A DNA stretch of 64,000 nt from Paenibacillus curdlanolyticus YK9. GTDB taxonomy: Bacteria > Bacillota > Bacilli > Paenibacillales > Paenibacillaceae. Position 1 is the stretch's first letter; each line of letters begins with the position of its first letter. The DNA lies in contig NZ_AEDD01000009.1 of the NCBI RefSeq assembly GCF_000179615.1, forward strand, positions 62,001 to 126,000, given 5' to 3'. A program made the translations under genes and the position numbers. Shown one piece after another: positions 59,757-64,000 of the stretch. The notes under the pieces are model-generated. The model was given only the letters and a program-made list of their open reading frames with translations, was not told where the DNA came from and did not search any database.

Positions 59757-61088
59757 TTAGACGGACGCCTTGCGCAGACGTTGCGGAATGACGTCGTTTA
59801 CGACGATGTCTTCAAGCGTTTCACGTTTAACGACCAGCGAAGCTTCGCCGTCCTTAACGAACACGACAGCCGGACGACGAATCCGGTTGTAGTTGCTCGC
59901 CATTGCGTAATTATACGCTCCTGTGCAGAATACAGCAAGCAGGTCGCCACTCTCGGATTTCGGAAGCTCCAGATCCCAGATGAGCATATCGCCGCTCTCG
60001 CATGCTTTACCTGCTACAGTAACGGTCTCTTCGTTCGCAGCGTTCGCGCGATTAGCCAATACCGCTTCGTACTTCGAGCCATACAGCGCTGGACGCGGGT
60101 TGTCAGTCATGCCGCCGTCTACTGCGATATATTTACGCACGCCTGGAATTTCTTTGTGCGTACCGATCGTGTACAGCGTCGTGCCTGCATCGCCGACCAT
60201 GCTGCGGCCTGGCTCGATCCAGATCTCTGGCGTTGGATAATTTGCAGCTGTGAAGTTGGAAATGATCGCATCTGCAATCGCGTTAACATAAGTGGAGAGC
60301 GGAAGCGGCGAATCGCCTTCAACATAACGGATGCCGAAGCCGCCGCCCACGTTAATAACCGAGAAAGTTTTACCGAGCTCATCGCGCACTTTAACCGCGA
60401 ATTTTGCCACTTTATCGACAGCCATGCCGAAACCGTCAACCTCGAAAATTTGCGAACCGATATGGGAGTGAACGCCGAGCAGATTCAGATTGCCAAGCTT
60501 AAGCGTCTCTTCGATAGCGCGGAACGCCGTTCCGTTGCCCAGGTCGAAGCCGAACTTCGAGTCTTGTTGGCCTGTCGAGATGAAGTCATGCGTATGTGCT
60601 TCTACGCCCGGCGTAATGCGAAGCAATACGTTAACCGTTTTGCCTTTGTCCGCAGCCAGTGCGTTCAGCAAAGACATTTCGACGAAGTTGTCAACGACGA
60701 AGCAGCCGATGCCAGCGTCAATCGCCATGTTGATCTCTTCAGGCGTTTTGTTGTTGCCGTGGAAGTGGATGCGTTCAACCGGGAAGCCCGCTTGCAATGC
60801 CGTGTACAGCTCGCCGTCAGAAACGACATCAAGCGACAGATTTTCTTGCTCCGCAATTGCGCACATTGCCATAACGCTGAACGCTTTGCTTGCGTATGCA
60901 ACTTGGAATTTGAGGCCAGTCGCGCGGAAAGCTTCTACGAATTCGCGTGCACGTTGGCGTACGAACGCCTCGTCCACGATGTATAGTGGTGTTCCGTACT
61001 CTTTTGCCAGATCTGTTAAATCGCAGCCGCCAATTGTGAGATGGCCTTTATCATTAATTTGACTCGTTCCGTGTAAGTAAGTGGACAT
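59757..61088 (-). CDS. lysA: Diaminopimelate decarboxylase
   Basis: Last lysine step: decarboxylates meso-diaminopimelate with PLP. 443 aa. PLP-Lys in FQVAYASKAFSVMAM; HFHGNNKTPEEI; LLGVHSHIGSQIFEV; VINVGGGFGIRY; EIWIEPGRSMVGDAG; second active site VAGKACESGDMLIWD. Start selected at MSTYLHGTSQ with GGAGGGG upstream. A TATACT lies about 75 bases upstream as possible -10; no lysine riboswitch is seen. Confidence 0.97.
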   Translation of the reverse strand: MSTYLHGTSQINDKGHLTIGGCDLTDLAKEYGTPLYIVDEAFVRQRAREFVEAFRATGLKFQVAYASKAFSVMAMCAIAEQENLSLDVVSDGELYTALQAGFPVERIHFHGNNKTPEEINMAIDAGIGCFVVDNFVEMSLLNALAADKGKTVNVLLRITPGVEAHTHDFISTGQQDSKFGFDLGNGTAFRAIEETLKLGNLNLLGVHSHIGSQIFEVDGFGMAVDKVAKFAVKVRDELGKTFSVINVGGGFGIRYVEGDSPLPLSTYVNAIADAIISNFTAANYPTPEIWIEPGRSMVGDAGTTLYTIGTHKEIPGVRKYIAVDGGMTDNPRPALYGSKYEAVLANRANAANEETVTVAGKACESGDMLIWDLELPKSESGDLLAVFCTGAYNYAMASNYNRIRRPAVVFVKDGEASLVVKRETLEDIVVNDVIPQRLRKASV

Positions 61089-61236
61089 TAAAATATACCC
61101 CTCCGATAAAAAGTAAGATGATAGGAATACCAGTTTCATTTGTACCCAATGTCATCAGTATACCGTAATCGCACCTAGGGAGAAATGTATTTTTAATCAT
61201 TTCGTTTGCACTTTTTTTGGCATGCCGCCCAATCGC

Positions 61237-61268
61237 AAAAAAAACGGACAGCCTGTGGAGACTGTCCG
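61237..61268 (-). terminator. Terminator of spoVAF
   Basis: Minus strand CGGACAG-loop-CTGTCCG followed by TTTTTTTT. Confidence 0.85.
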
Positions 61269-61280
61269 GCACGTCCTTTC

Positions 61281-63290
61281 TTAGTCCGTTCGAGGCATTT
61301 TATCGCGCTGTTTCGGGCGCAGCAGATTCGGTCTTGTCCGGTTATGGAGCACTGGCACCCGAACGATAATGCTCATCATCGCTTTAAAATCAAAAGGAAT
61401 AAACGGCCACATGTACGGACGATTGAACGACCGCTGCATGACGAGCAGCACCAATACGACGGTCGTTGCGACGACAAATCCCGGCACTTTGAATACGGCG
61501 ACCGAGACGATCAAGAGCAGCCTGACAATTCGGTTCGCAAGGCCCAGCTCATAGCTTGGCGTGGCGAACATGCCGATCGCGGCAACCGCCATGTACAGAA
61601 TGACCTCATTGATGAACAAACCAGTTGAAACCGCAATATCGCCAATCAAAATGGCCGCAATGAGCGACATCGCCGTCGCAAGCGGGGTAGGCGTATGGAC
61701 GGAAGCCATTCGGAGCAAGTCGACCCCGAGCTCGGCGATTAAAAACTGGACGACCATCGGAATTTTGCCCGTTTTCGTCGGGCCGATGAAATCAAGCGCA
61801 ACCGGCTTGAGATCCGGCTGGAGCACGAACAAGAACCAGACCGGCAGCAGGAACAGCGAGGCCATGATGCCGATGAAGCGCACCCAGCGCAGATAGGTGC
61901 CGATAAACGGCGTTTGCCTATTTTCTTCCGCATGCTGAATCAGGTCGAAAAATGTCGTCGGCAAGAGCATGACGCTCGGCGACGTATCAACGAATACACA
62001 GACGCTGCCTTCAAGCAAATGCGCGGCTACGACGTCGGGGCGTTCGGAGTATCGCACCAGCGGGTAGGGATTCCAGCCCCGCTTCACCGTCGCTTCTTCC
62101 AGCTGCTTGTCCGCGAGCGGGAGGCCGTCGAGCTTCACCTGCTTGATTTTATCCCGTATCGACTCCACAAGCTCCGTATCGGCGATATCATCGATATAAG
62201 CGATGCAGACATCCGTTTGCGTGCGCTCGCCCACCCTGACGATTTCGTAACGCAGCTGCGGATCGCGCAGGCGGCGCCGCACGAGGGAAACGTTCACCAT
62301 CAGCGTCTCCACAAAACCATCGCGCGCGCCGCGAACGACCCGCTCTAGCGACGGCTCGTCCGGCCCGCGAGCCGGGAAGTTTTTGGCATCGATAATAAGT
62401 GTCGAGCTCTCGCCTTCGATATAGAAGGCAGTCGCTCCAGCAAGCACCTCGATCAGCATCTCGGTCCAGTCTTCCACAGGCTTCACCTGAACGGCTGGAA
62501 CATAGAGATCCATAAAAGCATGCAGCGCATGCGAATCGATCGTATCCTGCTGCAAGTAAGTAAGACGCGTTAATACATCCGTCAGCACGGTGTCTTTGGC
62601 TAAGCCGTTCATAAAGAAGCAGGCGATCCGCTTGCCGCCGAGCGTCATTTCACGAACGACAATATCGAAGCTGGTTTTGTATCCCGCTTCATCTTCGAGC
62701 TTTTTCAAAAACTGCTCCATCTTCACCGGGATGGGCCTGATGTCCTTATGCTCATTCTTCTTATGGTCGTCCCCATGCCACTGAGGCGGTTTCTTCCCGC
62801 TCTCCGCCTCCTGCGATTGCGCCGACTTTCCTCTTTCGCCAGACTCTGGCTCCGAATGAGCCTTCGCTCCCTCGTCGTCCTCCGCTTCGCCTTGACTCGC
62901 CGAATTCGCCGAAGGCACCTGTGAGACAAGCTCCGCCGAAATCAGCTCGCGCAAACGCTTGTCATCCTTGAGCAGCGATAGCAACTCAATATGAAGCGGA
63001 TCATGCTCCGCTTCATCTGAATGCTGCTCAGGCTTCGCTTCCGATTTTGCTTGAAGCCGCTTGCCTCTAGTCTCCTCCTCGGAATCGGGCATATCCAGCA
63101 GCACTTCTGACCAATCATCTTCATCGTTTGCATGAGATTGTGAATGAGACTCGGTTTGAGGACGGCTCGCTTTGCTTGGCTTTAGTAAGCTTTCGTCATC
63201 GTCCTCCAGTTGAATGTCCCCAAGCATTTGCAAAGCCTCAGGTATAATGAATGATGCTTCACCATCGGGCTGCTTGTCGCGATTGCGCAT
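61281..63290 (-). CDS. spoVAF: Stage V sporulation protein AF with acidic N-terminal extension
   Basis: GerA-family membrane protein of the spore germination machinery. Conserved core from about residue 185: IVVREMTLGGKRIACFFMNG, VEDWTEMLIEVLAGATAFYI, SLERVVRGARDGFVETLMVN, SERPDVVAAHLLEGSVCVFV, and four to five C-terminal membrane helices. The first ~185 residues are low complexity, rich in Glu, Asp, Ser and Lys (QGEAEDDEGAKAHSEPESGE), not seen in B. subtilis SpoVAF (about 490 aa). Start chosen at ATG 63290 with GGAGGAG; an upstream TTG has no ribosome site. 669 aa. Confidence 0.94.
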   Translation of the reverse strand: MRNRDKQPDGEASFIIPEALQMLGDIQLEDDDESLLKPSKASRPQTESHSQSHANDEDDWSEVLLDMPDSEEETRGKRLQAKSEAKPEQHSDEAEHDPLHIELLSLLKDDKRLRELISAELVSQVPSANSASQGEAEDDEGAKAHSEPESGERGKSAQSQEAESGKKPPQWHGDDHKKNEHKDIRPIPVKMEQFLKKLEDEAGYKTSFDIVVREMTLGGKRIACFFMNGLAKDTVLTDVLTRLTYLQQDTIDSHALHAFMDLYVPAVQVKPVEDWTEMLIEVLAGATAFYIEGESSTLIIDAKNFPARGPDEPSLERVVRGARDGFVETLMVNVSLVRRRLRDPQLRYEIVRVGERTQTDVCIAYIDDIADTELVESIRDKIKQVKLDGLPLADKQLEEATVKRGWNPYPLVRYSERPDVVAAHLLEGSVCVFVDTSPSVMLLPTTFFDLIQHAEENRQTPFIGTYLRWVRFIGIMASLFLLPVWFLFVLQPDLKPVALDFIGPTKTGKIPMVVQFLIAELGVDLLRMASVHTPTPLATAMSLIAAILIGDIAVSTGLFINEVILYMAVAAIGMFATPSYELGLANRIVRLLLIVSVAVFKVPGFVVATTVVLVLLVMQRSFNRPYMWPFIPFDFKAMMSIIVRVPVLHNRTRPNLLRPKQRDKMPRTD

Positions 63291-63317
63291 AGGCTTCTCC
63301 TCCTTATCCGGTTCCAA

Positions 63318-63746
63318 TTACCACTGGTAATACAGCCAGTCGAATAACGATCCGACCGTTTTCCCTAACACCATTGCCAGTACGAGCGCCGTAATCTGAC
63401 GGGAAAGCCCGATACGTTTGGCCAATATCGGGAGCACGTTCATCACCTCGGTTAATGCAGCAGCCAGCATGCCGACGAATAGCCCGTCAAACAGTCCGGC
63501 GATCGGCAAAACAATTGGCAGCTGCCAATGAAGCTTCCAATCCATAAAGTCGGCAAACGTCCAGTAGAGCGCGCCTGTAACAACCGCCGTTTCGAACCAG
63601 ACTGAATGTCGATAGGCGTTTCCTAATTGCGCAAGCCTGGGAATTAGATCCAAGATAATGAGCAAGGAAACAAGCCCTGAGCCGACCGCCAATCCTCCGC
63701 CTAACCCTAGCAGCGCCACGAATACGTCACGCGCAAAATCAACCAT
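63318..63746 (-). CDS. spoVAB: Stage V sporulation protein AB
   Basis: 142-aa membrane protein with about four helices (VALLGLGGGLAVGSGLVSLL, PIAGLFDGLFVGMLAAALTE, QITALVLAMVLGKTVGSLF). IPRLAQLGNA and LTEVMNVLPILAKRIGLS are the SpoVAB family hallmarks. Start ATG overlaps the spoVAA stop by eight bases. In B. subtilis the next genes would be spoVAC-D-E; here spoVAF follows directly. Confidence 0.9.
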   Translation of the reverse strand: MVDFARDVFVALLGLGGGLAVGSGLVSLLIILDLIPRLAQLGNAYRHSVWFETAVVTGALYWTFADFMDWKLHWQLPIVLPIAGLFDGLFVGMLAAALTEVMNVLPILAKRIGLSRQITALVLAMVLGKTVGSLFDWLYYQW

Positions 63747-64000
63747 TGGTATCACCCGCTGGAGGCGAAGGACGTCGCGCATTCCCATGCTTCTTGCGCA
63801 TCTCATCCGCCACGACGTAGGCATTCACATTCTCTTGATATAAGTACAGCTCCACCTCTAGCGGATTCGGCTCTTCATTGAATCGTTTCTTGAACAGATG
63901 ATTAAAGAAGAGCAGCATCCCGAGGCCAATGCCGACCGAGTAAGGAATCTGAAACCATAGCGGGTGCTCAACCTGCTTGCCGGTCACCAGCTCGGCAATG
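63739..64000 (-). CDS. spoVAA: Stage V sporulation protein AA, C-terminal part
   Basis: Partial: the N-terminus lies beyond the right edge, and only about 87 codons are seen. Visible part: a membrane helix (WFQIPYSVGIGLGMLLFFN), a basic loop, then the typical SpoVAA end NPLEVELYLYQENVNAYV. Overlap with spoVAB indicates one operon. Assigned by the following spoVAB and the PLEVE segment. Confidence 0.85.
   Translation of the reverse strand, partial: IAELVTGKQVEHPLWFQIPYSVGIGLGMLLFFNHLFKKRFNEEPNPLEVELYLYQENVNAYVVADEMRKKHGNARRPSPPAGDTNG

Noticed and set aside
59781-60986. 401-codon plus-strand frame opposite lysA
   Set aside because: Shadow of lysA; Cys/Arg/His-rich nonsense composition and no ribosome site.
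61089-61240. Lysine riboswitch before lysA
   Set aside because: The interval is too short and lacks the conserved L-box segments.
1-64000. Mobile elements, prophage, CRISPR, tRNA or rRNA
   Set aside because: No transposase, integrase, phage gene, repeat-spacer array or RNA gene could be seen by eye.

Overview
The window is a contiguous, gene-dense chromosomal segment of a spore-forming, low-to-mid GC Firmicute, most like Paenibacillus or a close relative. Evidence: spoIVA, spoVIF, spmAB, gerW, ypeB, prsW and spoVAA/AB/AF are all present; nearly every gene follows a strong GGAGG-type ribosome binding site; TTG and GTG starts are common; and the gene order closely follows a block known from Bacillus subtilis (spoVA-lysA-ppiB-rib-scpAB-dacB-spmAB-rluB-resABCDE, then serA, then gudB-prsW-ypeB-ypfA-ypfB-cmk-ypfD-yphA-der-gpsA-yphE-yphF-spoIVA-hbs-mtrB-hepS-menG-hepT-ndk-cheR-aroC-aroB-aroH). 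Almost everything is on the minus strand, so genes read from right to left. No IS element, prophage, CRISPR array, rRNA or tRNA was seen.

Right to left by function: (1) 59.2-64 kb: spore germination genes spoVAA (partial), spoVAB and spoVAF, then lysA and ppiB. (2) 55.1-59.1 kb: the riboflavin operon ribD-ribE-ribBA-ribH behind a good promoter and an FMN riboswitch whose terminator hairpin also covers the ribD ribosome binding site. (3) 52.3-55.1 kb: condensin subunits scpA/scpB, a DUF2953 protein and gerW. (4) 48.6-52.2 kb: an inserted drug/lipid-type ABC exporter with a DesK/DesR-like two-component pair and a perfect inverted repeat upstream. (5) 38.9-48.5 kb: dacB-spmA-spmB, rluB, and the cytochrome c maturation and respiratory regulation set resA-resB-resC-resD-resE. 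(6) 33.5-38.6 kb: a mixed-orientation stretch with serA and its structured leader, an unknown membrane-anchored protein, a rhodanese, a CPBP protease and a polysaccharide deacetylase lipoprotein. (7) 21.2-32.8 kb: mecA-type adaptor, gudB, prsW, ypeB (without its usual partner sleB), a PilZ protein, cmk, plsC, an S1-domain protein, yphA, a YIEGI-family protein with its small partner, and der. (8) 16.7-21.1 kb: plsY, gpsA, spoVIF, DUF2768, an unusual ferredoxin-nucleotidyltransferase-ferredoxin cassette and a YphF-like lipoprotein. (9) 10.3-16.4 kb: spoIVA, an inserted RbsABC-type importer with its own strong promoter, the HU gene and mtrB. (10) 1-10.1 kb: heptaprenyl-diphosphate and menaquinone genes, including mqnA (futalosine route), then ndk, cheR, a tiny HTH-like gene, aroC, aroB and aroH.

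The genes joined in function are: chorismate made by aroB/aroC feeds mqnA in the same block, and the product is prenylated with the heptaprenyl chain made by HepS/HepT and methylated by MenG. The resulting menaquinone serves the respiratory chain whose cytochromes c are matured by ResABC. The most promising points for further work are the ferredoxin/nucleotidyltransferase cassette, the hairpin burying the ypeB ribosome binding site together with the missing sleB, the structured serA leader, the inverted repeat before the ABC/two-component operon, and family members with altered signature residues (GpsA, PilZ, ResA, ResE, SpoVAF).
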